NCBI RefSeq assembly: GCF_000745015.1
Contig: NZ_JQNA01000002.1
Span: 5,828,001-5,892,000, forward strand
Direction: 5' to 3'
Length of the DNA: 64,000 nucleotides
DNA from: Burkholderia sp. 9120
Lineage (GTDB): Bacteria > Pseudomonadota > Gammaproteobacteria > Burkholderiales > Burkholderiaceae
The position numbers were made by a program, and so were the translations under genes. Positions 8,782-17,162 of this stretch are shown in pieces. Under the pieces are notes generated by a model. The model was not told the DNA's origin. It made no database searches and saw nothing but the letters and a program-made list of their open reading frames with translations. Every line of letters begins with the position of its first letter. The first letter of the stretch is position 1.

Positions 8782-9555
8782 CTAGAGCGTCGCCGTCACG
8801 CCGCCGTCCACGTAAAGAATATGGCCGTTCACGAAGTTCGACGCGTCACTCGACAAAAACACCACCGCACCCACCAGGTCTTCCACATCGCCCCAGCGCT
8901 TTGAAGGCGTGCGTCCAATCAGCCAGTTGCTGAAGGTCTCGTCTTTAACCAGCGCCTCGGTCAATTCGGTCTTGAAGTAGCCCGGCCCCAGGCCATTGAC
9001 CTGGATCCCGTGTTGCCCCCAGTCGATCGCCATGCCTTTGGTCAGCATCTTCACCGCGCCTTTGCTCGCCGTGTAAGCCGCAATGTTCGGCCGGCCCAGT
9101 TCGCTTTGCACGGAGCAGATATTGACGATCTTGCCGCGCTTGCGAGCAATCATGTGCCGCGCGACCGCCTGCCCGACCAGAAACACACTGTCGACGTTGG
9201 TCTTCATCAGCTCTTCCCATTGCGTATGGGAAAACTGTTCAAGCGGCGCTCGACGCTGCATGCCGGCGTTGTTCACGAGAATATCGATCGCCCCTATTTC
9301 GCTTTCGACGCGACCAATCGCCTTTTCAACCTCATCGGCGGAGGTCACGTCGAAACTCGCCGCACGAACGCTAGCGCCCTCGTCGCGCAACCGGCCGACC
9401 GCTTCCGACAGGCGTGATTCGCTGCGCCCGTTCAGAATCACTTCGGCCCCCGCGCCGGCCAGCCCTTTTGCCAACGCGAAACCGATACCGGTACTCGAAC
9501 CGGTGACCAGCGCGCGACGCCCCGACAGATCGAACATCTTCAGATTGGCGTTCAA
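8782..9555 (-). CDS. Short-chain dehydrogenase, gluconate 5-dehydrogenase-like
   Basis: Classical SDR oxidoreductase, 257 residues. The cofactor motif is TGSSTGIG at about residues 18-25, followed by NNAG and the catalytic YTASK (Tyr-x-x-x-Lys). The overall pattern, including VNGLGPGYFKTELT, resembles gluconate 5-dehydrogenases and related sugar-acid SDRs. The start is TTG at 9555, supported by AAGGAG five bases upstream; the next ATG at 9537 lacks a site. It is convergent with the LysR gene (7 bases apart). The substrate is not certain. Confidence 0.8.
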   Translation of the reverse strand: MNANLKMFDLSGRRALVTGSSTGIGFALAKGLAGAGAEVILNGRSESRLSEAVGRLRDEGASVRAASFDVTSADEVEKAIGRVESEIGAIDILVNNAGMQRRAPLEQFSHTQWEELMKTNVDSVFLVGQAVARHMIARKRGKIVNICSVQSELGRPNIAAYTASKGAVKMLTKGMAIDWGQHGIQVNGLGPGYFKTELTEALVKDETFSNWLIGRTPSKRWGDVEDLVGAVVFLSSDASNFVNGHILYVDGGVTATL

Positions 9556-9636
9556 CTCAGCTCCTTGTCGACGTTACGTCGTGAAGACGCTCGCGGCCTT
9601 CACACGACCGTAGCCATCGTATCGCGCCCGCCGATA

Positions 9637-11124
9637 TCACGCATGCTCGATCGCGGCGCCCGCTCGTTGCAGCAGGCCGGCACACCGCTCGGAGAGGTTG
9701 TCGAACCTGAGCGCCTTGCCGGATTTTCCGTAGCGCTCAGCGAGGGTCTCCAACGCATCGATCGCGGAATGATCCGCGACACGGAGATGCCGACAATCGA
9801 TCGTCACGTCGGAGGGATCGTGCTGCGGCGTGAACAACGCCGCGAAGTTCGCCGTCGACGCAAAGAACAACGTGCCGTGCGGTCTGTACGTCTTCTTGCC
9901 GCTGTGCGTTTCATCGACGTCCGTGCGGATCTCGCGCGCATGTTGCCACGCAAAGTTGAGCGCGGCGATCACGATGCCGCACAGGACGGCAATCGCCAGA
10001 TCCGTGAAAACGGTGATCACGGTGACGGCCACCACGACCAGCGCGTCATTGCGAGGGACTTTGCTCAAGCTGCGCAGCGAACCCCACGCGAACGTCTGCT
10101 GCGCGACGACGAACATCACGCCCACCAGCGCGGCGAGCGGAATACGTTCGATCAACGGCGACAGAAACAGGATAAACAGCAGAATCATCACGCCGCTCGT
10201 CGCACCCGAGAGCCGCGACCGGCCGCCCGAACTGAGATTAATCATGGTCTGGCCGATCATCGCGCAGCCCCCTAATCCACCGAGAACGCCAGACACGATG
10301 TTCGCCACGCCGAGCGCCACGCATTCGCGATTGGGTTGCCCGACGGTTTCCGTGATGTCGTCGGTCAGATTGAACGTGAGCAATGTTTCGAGCAGCCCGA
10401 CGATCGACATCAACACCGCGTAAGGCAACACGATGCGCAGCGTCTCGAGGTTCCATGGAACGGCCGGCAGATGAAACACGGGCAGACTGCCCGCAATGTG
10501 CGCCATATCGCCGAGATTGCGCGTCGGCAAGTGCATCAACTGGCTCAGTACGCCCACGCTGACAATAGCGACGAGCGCGGGCGGCACGGCCTTCGTGACG
10601 CGCGGCAGCAGATAGACGATCAGCATCGTCAGCACGACCAGCGCGCACATCACGGCCAGCGGCGTGCCGTGCAGCCACTGCACGCCGGACGGCGTCGCCG
10701 CCTTGAAATGCTCCAGTTGAGCCATCGCAATGATGATCGCCAGCCCATTGACGAAGCCGAGCATGACCGGGTGAGGCACCATGCGAATCAGTTTGCCGAG
10801 CCGTAGCACGCCGAACAGCACCATCAGCAGGCCACCGAGCACCACCGTGGCGAGCAAATACTGCACACCGTGCTGCACGACCAGCGCGACGATCACCACG
10901 GCCATCGACCCGGCCGCGCCGGAGATCATGCCGGGCCGGCCGCCGAAAATCGCCGTCAACGCGCAAATAATGAAGGCCCCGTAAAGGCCCATTAGCGGGT
11001 TGACCTGAGCGACCAGTGCAAACGCAATGCACTCGGGAACCAGTGCGAACGAGGACGTCAGGCCGGCCAGTACGTTCTGCCTGATATGGGAGAACCACTG
11101 ATCGTGGAAAGATTCAATCTTCAT
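9637..11124 (-). CDS. SulP-family anion transporter with STAS domain
   Basis: Inner-membrane sulfate permease (SulP/SLC26) family protein of 495 residues. The N-terminal half holds the conserved VLAGLTSSFALVPECIAFALVA region and about ten to twelve hydrophobic segments. The C-terminal part (about residue 400 onward) is a STAS domain with VTIDCRHLRVADHSAIDAL. It could carry sulfate, bicarbonate or a dicarboxylate; sequence alone does not tell. The ATG at 11124 gives the usual family N-terminus. It sits between an SDR and mug on the same strand with no obvious functional link. Confidence 0.88.
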   Translation of the reverse strand: MKIESFHDQWFSHIRQNVLAGLTSSFALVPECIAFALVAQVNPLMGLYGAFIICALTAIFGGRPGMISGAAGSMAVVIVALVVQHGVQYLLATVVLGGLLMVLFGVLRLGKLIRMVPHPVMLGFVNGLAIIIAMAQLEHFKAATPSGVQWLHGTPLAVMCALVVLTMLIVYLLPRVTKAVPPALVAIVSVGVLSQLMHLPTRNLGDMAHIAGSLPVFHLPAVPWNLETLRIVLPYAVLMSIVGLLETLLTFNLTDDITETVGQPNRECVALGVANIVSGVLGGLGGCAMIGQTMINLSSGGRSRLSGATSGVMILLFILFLSPLIERIPLAALVGVMFVVAQQTFAWGSLRSLSKVPRNDALVVVAVTVITVFTDLAIAVLCGIVIAALNFAWQHAREIRTDVDETHSGKKTYRPHGTLFFASTANFAALFTPQHDPSDVTIDCRHLRVADHSAIDALETLAERYGKSGKALRFDNLSERCAGLLQRAGAAIEHA

Positions 11125-11277
11125 CTGTGGGAATCGAAGCCAGAAAATGCGGGGCGCGGCGAAGCATGGCCGATCGTTGCGGGGGCATCGACTCAAAACG
11201 CGAACGCACGATCCGAAAAACCGTGCGTGAGCGCCTCAGCAAATTTATGCGGACGCTGAGTTTACAACATTCGACGA

Positions 11278-11805
11278 CTAGCCCACCGCAACGCGCGCTT
11301 CGCGATAGGCGGCCACCAGCGCATCGAGGCTGAAACCCCGGTTCAGTCCGCTTGGATTGGGCAAGACCCATGCGTATGCGCCGCCGAATGGTTTGGCTTG
11401 CAGTCCCCATTCGATATTCGGTGCGCCGGAGATTGCCGAGAACGCCATCTTTCCAAGGAAAGCGACATACCTTGGTGCGTAGTGTTCGATCTTCCGTTGA
11501 AAGGCCTCACCGGCAAGTTGCATCTCCGAGCGCGTCAGTTCGGCCGCCCGTGCGGTCGGTCGCGGGACCACGGTCGTGAGGCCGTATCCATGGCTAAGCA
11601 GCGTGTGGTCGTCTTCGGGGCGAATCTGTTCGGGCGTGAAGCCCGCCAGATGCAGCACGCGCCAGAACCGGTTGTTTCTGCCCTCGAAGTGATGCCCCGT
11701 CGAAGCCGCACGCATGCCCGGGTTGATTCCGCAGAATACGAGCGACAAGGCCGGTTCGAGCAGATCGGGTAGCGATAAGGGCGAGTCCAGGTCAGCAGGT
11801 CCCAT
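11278..11805 (-). CDS. mug: G/U mismatch-specific DNA glycosylase
   Basis: Uracil-DNA glycosylase superfamily enzyme that removes uracil or ethenocytosine opposite guanine. The motif GINPG (about residues 26-30) and the later NPSG (about residue 150) are the two active-site motifs that define the Mug family, and the length of 175 residues is normal. The segment HHFEGRNNRFWRVL is also typical. It stands alone between sulP and the efflux locus. Confidence 0.92.
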   Translation of the reverse strand: MGPADLDSPLSLPDLLEPALSLVFCGINPGMRAASTGHHFEGRNNRFWRVLHLAGFTPEQIRPEDDHTLLSHGYGLTTVVPRPTARAAELTRSEMQLAGEAFQRKIEHYAPRYVAFLGKMAFSAISGAPNIEWGLQAKPFGGAYAWVLPNPSGLNRGFSLDALVAAYREARVAVG

Positions 11806-11910
11806 TGCGTGTCGGTATTGGGGGTTAATAGAACGCCAAGGCGGGATGCATGCCGTTCGAATAGGCTAACGGGCGACCACCGAGCTTACCTCAATAGTCC
11901 CCGCTCGCAA

Positions 11911-13473
11911 TCAATGCCCGCCCGCACCGGCCGCCGCCGCTGAGGCATCCTTCGACGGTTTGGTCACCCAGATCAACGGCACGATCGCAATGAAAATCAC
12001 GCCGGAGAGCCAGAAGATATCGTTCAATCCGAGCATCGCGGCCTGTGCGTTCAACGCGTGTTCGAAGTACGCCATCGCCTGAGCCGAACTGCCCCCCAGC
12101 GTGGTCTGCAACGCTTCGAGCCCCTGAGTGAACACCGGGTTATTCACGCTGGTTTGCTCGGCGAGTTGCGAATGATGCAGGATCGTCCGGTTGTTCCAGC
12201 CCGTGCTCACGAGCGACGTCCCCACCGCGCCGGCAAACACCCGCACGAAGTTCGACAGGCCAGCCGCAGCCGGTATCTTGTTCGGTGCGAGACCCGACAG
12301 AATGATCGCGGTGAGCGGCACGAAGAACAGCGCGGTGGGAATCCCCTGCAATAACGTGGGCAAAACGAGCGTCCACGTATCCACACCGGTCGTGTAGTGC
12401 GAGCGCATGAAGAACACCGCGGCAAAGCCGACAAATGCAAGCGTGGCCAGCACGCGGGCGTCGGACTTCGGCATGATCTTCGCCATCACCGGCGCGAGAA
12501 GCACCGCGAAGATGCCGAGCGGCGCGGTGGCCAGCCCCGCATCCACCGAGCGATAGTCGAGGAAGCCTTGCATCCACTGCGGCAGGATCACGAGGTTCGA
12601 GAAAAACACCGCATAGGCAATGGAAATCGCCACGGTGCCGCCGAGAAAATTGCGCCCCGCGAACAGGCGGACGTCGATGATCGGATTCTTTTCGGTGAAC
12701 TCCCAGATGAGGAAGAACACGAAGCTGATCACCGCGAACACCGTCAGCGCGATGATCACCGGCGAATTGAACCAGTCGAGATCCTTGCCTTTGTCGAGCA
12801 TGATCTGCAACGAACCGACCCAGCCGATCAGCGACAGCAGACCGACCTTGTCGATCGGCAGACGCTTCGTCGGCGTTTCGCGGGTGCGATAAATGAACCA
12901 CGTCACGCCGGCCGCGAAGATACCGACCGGAATGTTGATGTAAAAAATCCACGACCAGGAGTAGCTGTCGGTGATCCAGCCGCCGAGCGCCGGGCCGGCA
13001 ATCGGACCGACGGTTGCGGTCATCGCCCACAACGCCAACGCGGTCGAGCTTCGTTCCTTCGGATACGAGCCAAGCAGAATGGCTTGCGACAGCGGAATCA
13101 GCGGACCGGCCACCGCGCCCTGCACGATCCGCGCGGCGAGCAGCGTCGGCAGATTCGGCGCCATACCGCACAGCCATGAAGACAGCACGAACAGCAGAAT
13201 CGCCCACACGAACAGCCTGATCTGGCCGACCCGCTGCGTGAGCCAGCCCGTCAACGGAATCGCGATCGCATTCGCCGCGGCAAACAACGTGATGACCCAC
13301 GTGCCCTCATCCACGGAGACGCCCATGTTGCCGGCGATCGTGGGCACCGCCACGTTCGCGATCGACGAGTCCAGCACGTTCATGAAAGTGGCCAGCGCCA
13401 CGGCGAGGGTTGCAAGAACCAGCTTGCCGCCCGTGAGCGGCGGAAGCGGTGCGGAATTCGTCGAAGCATTCAT
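11911..13473 (-). CDS. EmrB/QacA-type MFS drug exporter
   Basis: Inner-membrane component of a tripartite efflux system: a 520-residue DHA2-type major facilitator with about 14 hydrophobic segments. Motifs include NVLDSSIANVAVPTIAGNMG in the first helix, LTGWLTQRVGQIRLF for the loop 2-3 motif, and GPIAGPALGGWI for motif C of drug:proton antiporters. It is preceded on the same strand by the HlyD-type adaptor (90-base gap) and the NodT-type outer-membrane factor. The gap holds a palindrome that matches those upstream of nodT and marR, so it may have its own MarR-controlled promoter. The substrate is unknown; amphipathic drugs or fatty acids are typical. Confidence 0.92.
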   Translation of the reverse strand: MNASTNSAPLPPLTGGKLVLATLAVALATFMNVLDSSIANVAVPTIAGNMGVSVDEGTWVITLFAAANAIAIPLTGWLTQRVGQIRLFVWAILLFVLSSWLCGMAPNLPTLLAARIVQGAVAGPLIPLSQAILLGSYPKERSSTALALWAMTATVGPIAGPALGGWITDSYSWSWIFYINIPVGIFAAGVTWFIYRTRETPTKRLPIDKVGLLSLIGWVGSLQIMLDKGKDLDWFNSPVIIALTVFAVISFVFFLIWEFTEKNPIIDVRLFAGRNFLGGTVAISIAYAVFFSNLVILPQWMQGFLDYRSVDAGLATAPLGIFAVLLAPVMAKIMPKSDARVLATLAFVGFAAVFFMRSHYTTGVDTWTLVLPTLLQGIPTALFFVPLTAIILSGLAPNKIPAAAGLSNFVRVFAGAVGTSLVSTGWNNRTILHHSQLAEQTSVNNPVFTQGLEALQTTLGGSSAQAMAYFEHALNAQAAMLGLNDIFWLSGVIFIAIVPLIWVTKPSKDASAAAAGAGGH

Positions 13474-13519
13474 TGGATCACCTTGACAGGCTTCTGGGTG
13501 TTTTGCTGTTTATCCATCG

Positions 13520-13535
13520 TCTGACTTGTCAGATA
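13520..13535. promoter_or_regulatory. Putative MarR operator upstream of the MFS gene
   Basis: TCTGACTTGTCAGATA contains a perfect TCTGAC/GTCAGA inverted repeat with a 2-base spacer. It differs by a single base from the element upstream of nodT. It is 47 bases from the MFS start, in the short gap after the hlyD-like gene. Confidence 0.65.
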
Positions 13536-13563
13536 TCTGGATAAAAAAATAGACGTGATGAAC

Positions 13564-14820
13564 TCAACCGGCGCTGCGTTTCGTCTTGCCGCGCGCGGTG
13601 GTTGTGGCCGCCACCGTGCGGTTTACCGGCATGTTCTGCGCGATGATGCTGGCGATCTCCGCGTCGGCCTGCGCGCCGTACTGGGCGAAAACATCCGTGC
13701 GATACGACGTGTTGACGGCAGCGGCGAGCTGCGTGCCGGTTTCGTCGTGCGTGTCGACTTCCACGTCCATGGAGAGGCCGATGCGCAGCGGATGCGCGTT
13801 CAGTTCGGCCTGGTCCAACTGGATGCGCGCCGGCAGACGTTGCACGACCTTGATCCAGTTGCCGGTGGCGTTCTGCGCGGGCAGTACGGCGAATGCCGCG
13901 CCCGTGCCGGCCGAGAAGCCCACTACCCGGCCGTGGTATTTGACCTTCGAGCCGTACGCGTCCGCCGTCAGTTCGACCGGCTGACCAATGCGCATGTGCT
14001 TCAGTTGCACTTCCTTGAAGTTGGCGTCGACCCACACGCCGTTCAGCGGCACGATCGCCATCAGCGGCGTGCCGGGCCCCACGCGCTGGCCGACCTGCAC
14101 CGAGCGGCGCGCGACGTAACCGGTGACGGGGGCCGGCAAGGTATTGCGCGCGTAGTTCAGGTAAGCGTCGCGCACCTTCGACGCCGCGGCCTGCACATTC
14201 GGATGCTGTTCGATCGTGGTGCGGTCGGTAAGCGCGTGGTTGGCTTCGGCCTGCTGGCGCGCGGCGTCGAGCGCGGCCTGCGCGGCGTTCACCGTTTCAC
14301 GGGCATGGGCGATGTCTTCACCCGACACCGCGCCGGTGTCGGCGACGGCCTGACGGCGCTTGAGGTCGTCGTTGGCGCGTGACAGGTCGGCCTCGCGCTG
14401 CGCTACCGTCGCCGCGTAGAAATCGTTGTTCACGTAGAGGCCGCTCACCTGGCGCACCGTCTGGCCGAGCGTGGCTTCGGCGTTCGAGAGCGCGACTTTG
14501 GCGTCGGCGTTGTCGAGCATGACGACCGGGTCGCCCTGCTTCACGACCTGCGTGTCGTCGGCGTTGACCGCGATAACGGTGCCGCTCACTTGCGGCGTCA
14601 GTTGCACGAGGTTGCCGCTGACGTAGGCGTCGTCGGTGGATTGATAGAAGCGCGCCGACGTGTACCAGTACGCGCCGTAGCCCGCCGCCGAGATCACGAT
14701 CGCCGCGCCGAGCAGCGTGAGCAGCAACTTACGTTTGCCGGGCTTTTGCGTGTCGTCGCCGGCGCGCTTACCGGTTTGGGTGGCTTCCGCCGTCGTCCGG
14801 TCGGTGGTGATTTCGCTCAT
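13564..14820 (-). CDS. HlyD/EmrA-family efflux adaptor
   Basis: Periplasmic membrane-fusion protein of 418 residues that bridges the MFS pump and the outer-membrane factor. It has an N-terminal anchor (KLLLTLLGAAIVISAAGYGAYWYT, about residues 30-53), a first lipoyl half (VSGNLVQLTPQVSGTVIAVNADDTQVVKQGDP), a long helical hairpin rich in Ala and Gln, and the second half around NTLPAPVTGYVARRSVQVGQRV. The ATG at 14820 has AGGAG eight bases upstream. It follows the nodT-like gene by 19 bases, so the two are co-transcribed. Confidence 0.93.
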   Translation of the reverse strand: MSEITTDRTTAEATQTGKRAGDDTQKPGKRKLLLTLLGAAIVISAAGYGAYWYTSARFYQSTDDAYVSGNLVQLTPQVSGTVIAVNADDTQVVKQGDPVVMLDNADAKVALSNAEATLGQTVRQVSGLYVNNDFYAATVAQREADLSRANDDLKRRQAVADTGAVSGEDIAHARETVNAAQAALDAARQQAEANHALTDRTTIEQHPNVQAAASKVRDAYLNYARNTLPAPVTGYVARRSVQVGQRVGPGTPLMAIVPLNGVWVDANFKEVQLKHMRIGQPVELTADAYGSKVKYHGRVVGFSAGTGAAFAVLPAQNATGNWIKVVQRLPARIQLDQAELNAHPLRIGLSMDVEVDTHDETGTQLAAAVNTSYRTDVFAQYGAQADAEIASIIAQNMPVNRTVAATTTARGKTKRSAG

Positions 14821-14839
14821 GATGGTTCTCCTGTGCGCT

Positions 14840-16312
14840 TTATTGAGTAGCGACGGGGTTGGTTTGTGCAACGGATGTCGTGCCGTTCCCGCTGCTCTCG
14901 CTCGTGTCGGTGTAGCCGCCGCCCAGTGCCACGGCTAGCGCGATCTGCTGATCGCGGCGGTTCATCTTCAGATTGGCGACGGCCTGATCGGCGGCAAGCG
15001 CATTCACGTCCGCGCTGAGCACCGTCAGTTGATTCGTGAGACCGGCCTTGTATTGCGTGATCGCGAGCCGGTCGGCGCTGCGCGCGGCGTCTTGCGCGGC
15101 CTGGGCGTCGACGAGTTGCGCGTCGGTCGAGCGGACCTGCGCGAGTTGCGTGGCGACCTCGGAGAACGCCGTGACCAGCGTCTGGTTGTAGGTGGCGACG
15201 GCATAGTCGAAGTCGGCGTAGCGGCCCTTCAACTGCGCACGTAACGCGCCGCCGTCGAAGATCGGCAGATGGATCGCGGCGCCCGCCGACTCCGTGCGGC
15301 TTGCCGCCGTCAACAAACGGCCGAAGCCGAACGCGTCCAGACCCGTCGCAACGCTCAGGTTGATGTCCGGATAAAACTCGGCCTTCGCAACTTTGACTTC
15401 GTGCGTGATCGCATCGACGCGCCAACGCGCGGCCGTCAGGTCAGGACGACGGCTCACGAGATCGGCCGGCAAGTTGTCCGGCAGTTGCACGACATCGCCG
15501 ATGCCGAGCGTAGGACGCGCGATCGCGAGGCCACGATCCGGACCCGCGCCAAGCAGCGCCGCCAGTTGATAGCGCGTCGTGACGATGCTGCCGTCGATCG
15601 AGGACAACGCCGCGCGGCTCGTCGCCAGATTCGCTTGCGCGGTCTTGCGCTCGACCTCGGTATCGAGACCCGTCGCGATGCGTCCGGCGGTGATGCGGTC
15701 GATCTGTTCGCGCTGGCCGATTTCATCCGCCGCGATGTCGCGCAGCACATAAAGACGCGCCAACTGGTTGTATGAACGGGCAATCGACGCATCGAGCGTG
15801 AGCCTGACGACTTCGCCGTCGGCCCCGCTCGCCTGCAGTTGCGACATCGACGCCTTCAGCGCTTCGCGATTCTTGCCCCATAGATCGAGATCGTACGAAG
15901 CGCTCAGCAGCCCCTGGTTCTCCGACTGCCACGACCCGGCGTACGGCGGCGGAACCAGTGCCGTCGACGAATACTGCTGACGCGTGTACGAGTAGCTCGC
16001 GCCGACCTGCGGCAGCGTGTTCGCCTTCGCCGTTTCCGTGTAGGCCGAGGCGGCGGCGATCCGGGCGCGCGCCTGGTCGAGCGTCGGACTGCCCTTCAGC
16101 GCTTCAGCGAGCAACGCCTTCAATTGCGCGTCGCCGAACTGGTCGGCCCAATCGACGGCGGGCCAGTGGCCGGCTTCGGCTGGCAGGCTTTGCTGCGTCG
16201 CAAAACTTTGCGGCTGGGCCATCTGCTTGTCACTGTGAATGCCGGCGTAATTCGCACACGCCGACAGCACCGCCGCAAAGATCGCCGTCAGGCCGAGCTT
16301 CGCCGCCGACAT
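14840..16312 (-). CDS. NodT-family outer-membrane efflux lipoprotein
   Basis: Outer-membrane channel of the tripartite pump, about 490 residues. The N-terminus is a lipoprotein signal with lipobox LSAC, followed by the two OEP repeats typical of NodT/OprM (for example ARARIAAASAYTETAKANTLPQVGASY and the mirrored region ARWRVDAITHEVKVAKAEFYPDINLS). I prefer the ATG at 16312 because an AGGA-like site sits upstream; in-frame ATGs at 16336 and 16369 exist, but 16369 would overlap the operator. The operator palindrome lies about 33 bases upstream of this start. Confidence 0.9.
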   Translation of the reverse strand: MSAAKLGLTAIFAAVLSACANYAGIHSDKQMAQPQSFATQQSLPAEAGHWPAVDWADQFGDAQLKALLAEALKGSPTLDQARARIAAASAYTETAKANTLPQVGASYSYTRQQYSSTALVPPPYAGSWQSENQGLLSASYDLDLWGKNREALKASMSQLQASGADGEVVRLTLDASIARSYNQLARLYVLRDIAADEIGQREQIDRITAGRIATGLDTEVERKTAQANLATSRAALSSIDGSIVTTRYQLAALLGAGPDRGLAIARPTLGIGDVVQLPDNLPADLVSRRPDLTAARWRVDAITHEVKVAKAEFYPDINLSVATGLDAFGFGRLLTAASRTESAGAAIHLPIFDGGALRAQLKGRYADFDYAVATYNQTLVTAFSEVATQLAQVRSTDAQLVDAQAAQDAARSADRLAITQYKAGLTNQLTVLSADVNALAADQAVANLKMNRRDQQIALAVALGGGYTDTSESSGNGTTSVAQTNPVATQ

Positions 16313-16344
16313 CACGTTCTTCCTATTTAATTGCATGTACATTT

Positions 16345-16360
16345 TCTGACCTGTCAGATA
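16345..16360. promoter_or_regulatory. Putative MarR operator upstream of nodT
   Basis: TCTGACCTGTCAGATA contains a perfect TCTGAC/GTCAGA inverted repeat with a 2-base spacer. It lies in the 68-base gap between the marR stop and the nodT start and matches the elements at 13520 and 16872. Confidence 0.7.
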
Positions 16361-16380
16361 ATTGGGCAAAAAAAAGAGGC

Positions 16381-16818
16381 TCAGTCCGCCACGAACTTGA
16401 ACAGCAGGCGCTGCAGTTCCTTGAACTCGGCTTTCGTAAAGTGCTTCAGGCGATTGTTGAGCACGACGGGCGCGACCTCGGGAATGCGGTTCGCCACTTC
16501 CTCGCCTTCGTCCGTGAGGCTCAGATTGACCACCCGACGATCCTCGACGCTGCGCGAGCGCGCCAGCAGCCCTTTGCTTTCGAGCTTGTCGAGCATGCGC
16601 GTCATCAGGCCGGTGTCGATGGCCAGCAGTTTGGCGAGCTCGAACGGCGTGGTGGCCATGCCGCGATGCATGGCAAGCAGAACACCCATTTGCTGGCTGT
16701 TGATGTCGAGGTCTTTCAACGCCGCGTCCATTTCGGCGATCAGGATGTTGCGCGCCTTGTTGATCGCGAAGCCGACGCTTTGGTCTGGTGAAAAGCTGTC
16801 TTTCGAGTAGTGGCCCAT
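16381..16818 (-). CDS. MarR-family repressor of the efflux locus
   Basis: Winged-helix MarR regulator of 145 residues. The DNA-binding region is PFELAKLLAIDTGLMTRMLDKLESKGLLARSRSVEDRRVVNLSLTDEG in outline, with the conserved wing DRR. The ATG at 16818 has GAGGA nine bases upstream. It is the first gene of the leftward marR-nodT-hlyD-MFS cluster. By analogy with EmrR/MprA systems it should bind the palindromes at 13520, 16345 and 16872 and be released by a pump substrate. Autoregulation is inferred from the palindrome in its own upstream region. Confidence 0.9.
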   Translation of the reverse strand: MGHYSKDSFSPDQSVGFAINKARNILIAEMDAALKDLDINSQQMGVLLAMHRGMATTPFELAKLLAIDTGLMTRMLDKLESKGLLARSRSVEDRRVVNLSLTDEGEEVANRIPEVAPVVLNNRLKHFTKAEFKELQRLLFKFVAD

Positions 16819-16871
16819 GGTGCGGATTCCTCTATGGGTACTGCGGAATCGCAGTGATTGACCGAACGTTA

Positions 16872-16887
16872 TCTGTTATGTCAGATA
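16872..16887. promoter_or_regulatory. Putative MarR operator upstream of marR
   Basis: TCTGTTATGTCAGATA shares the right half TGTCAGATA exactly with the elements at 13520 and 16345, and it is itself an imperfect palindrome (TATCTG/CAGATA). It lies about 53 bases upstream of the marR start. Another half-site TCTGAC follows at 16903-16908. Confidence 0.6.
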
Positions 16888-17135
16888 TTGTCAAGCGAGA
16901 TTTCTGACTTTATTCCAACCCGCCATCCGCGACAGCTACCCGGCCAAATGCACATTATTTGATCAGCCGCTATCAAGTACCCGTTATGCATTGCCGATAA
17001 CTGGAACGAAGGGGCGTTAGGACGTTGCGACAGCAACGCGTAGCCGAGCCGGTAGTGAGCGAACCTGCCGGCCAGGGGGGACCCTATAACAGATCGAGAC
17101 GATGGTTGCCGTGCAACGACGGGCGCCTGCTTATC

Positions 17136-17152
17136 GTCCGAAAAAAACGGAC
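17136..17152 (+). promoter_or_regulatory. Leader hairpin just upstream of tpsB
   Basis: GTCCG, seven A residues, then CGGAC forms a small stem with an all-A loop ending 10 bases before the tpsB ATG. It could affect ribosome access. There is no U-run, so it is not a terminator. Function is unknown. Confidence 0.3.
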
Positions 17153-17162
17153 ATAAAGAGTC

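Larger units (their letters stand above)
16819..17162. other. Divergent intergenic region between marR and tpsB
   Basis: This 344-base gap has no convincing gene. Its left part holds the marR operator (16872-16887) and a further TCTGAC half-site at 16903-16908. Its right part is the tpsB leader, with a short hairpin at 17136-17152 before the start codon. I see no clear promoter boxes for tpsB. Confidence 0.6.

Noticed and set aside
17136..17152. Hairpin as a terminator for marR or another gene
   Set aside because: It has no U-run after the stem and lies in the tpsB leader, so termination is unlikely.
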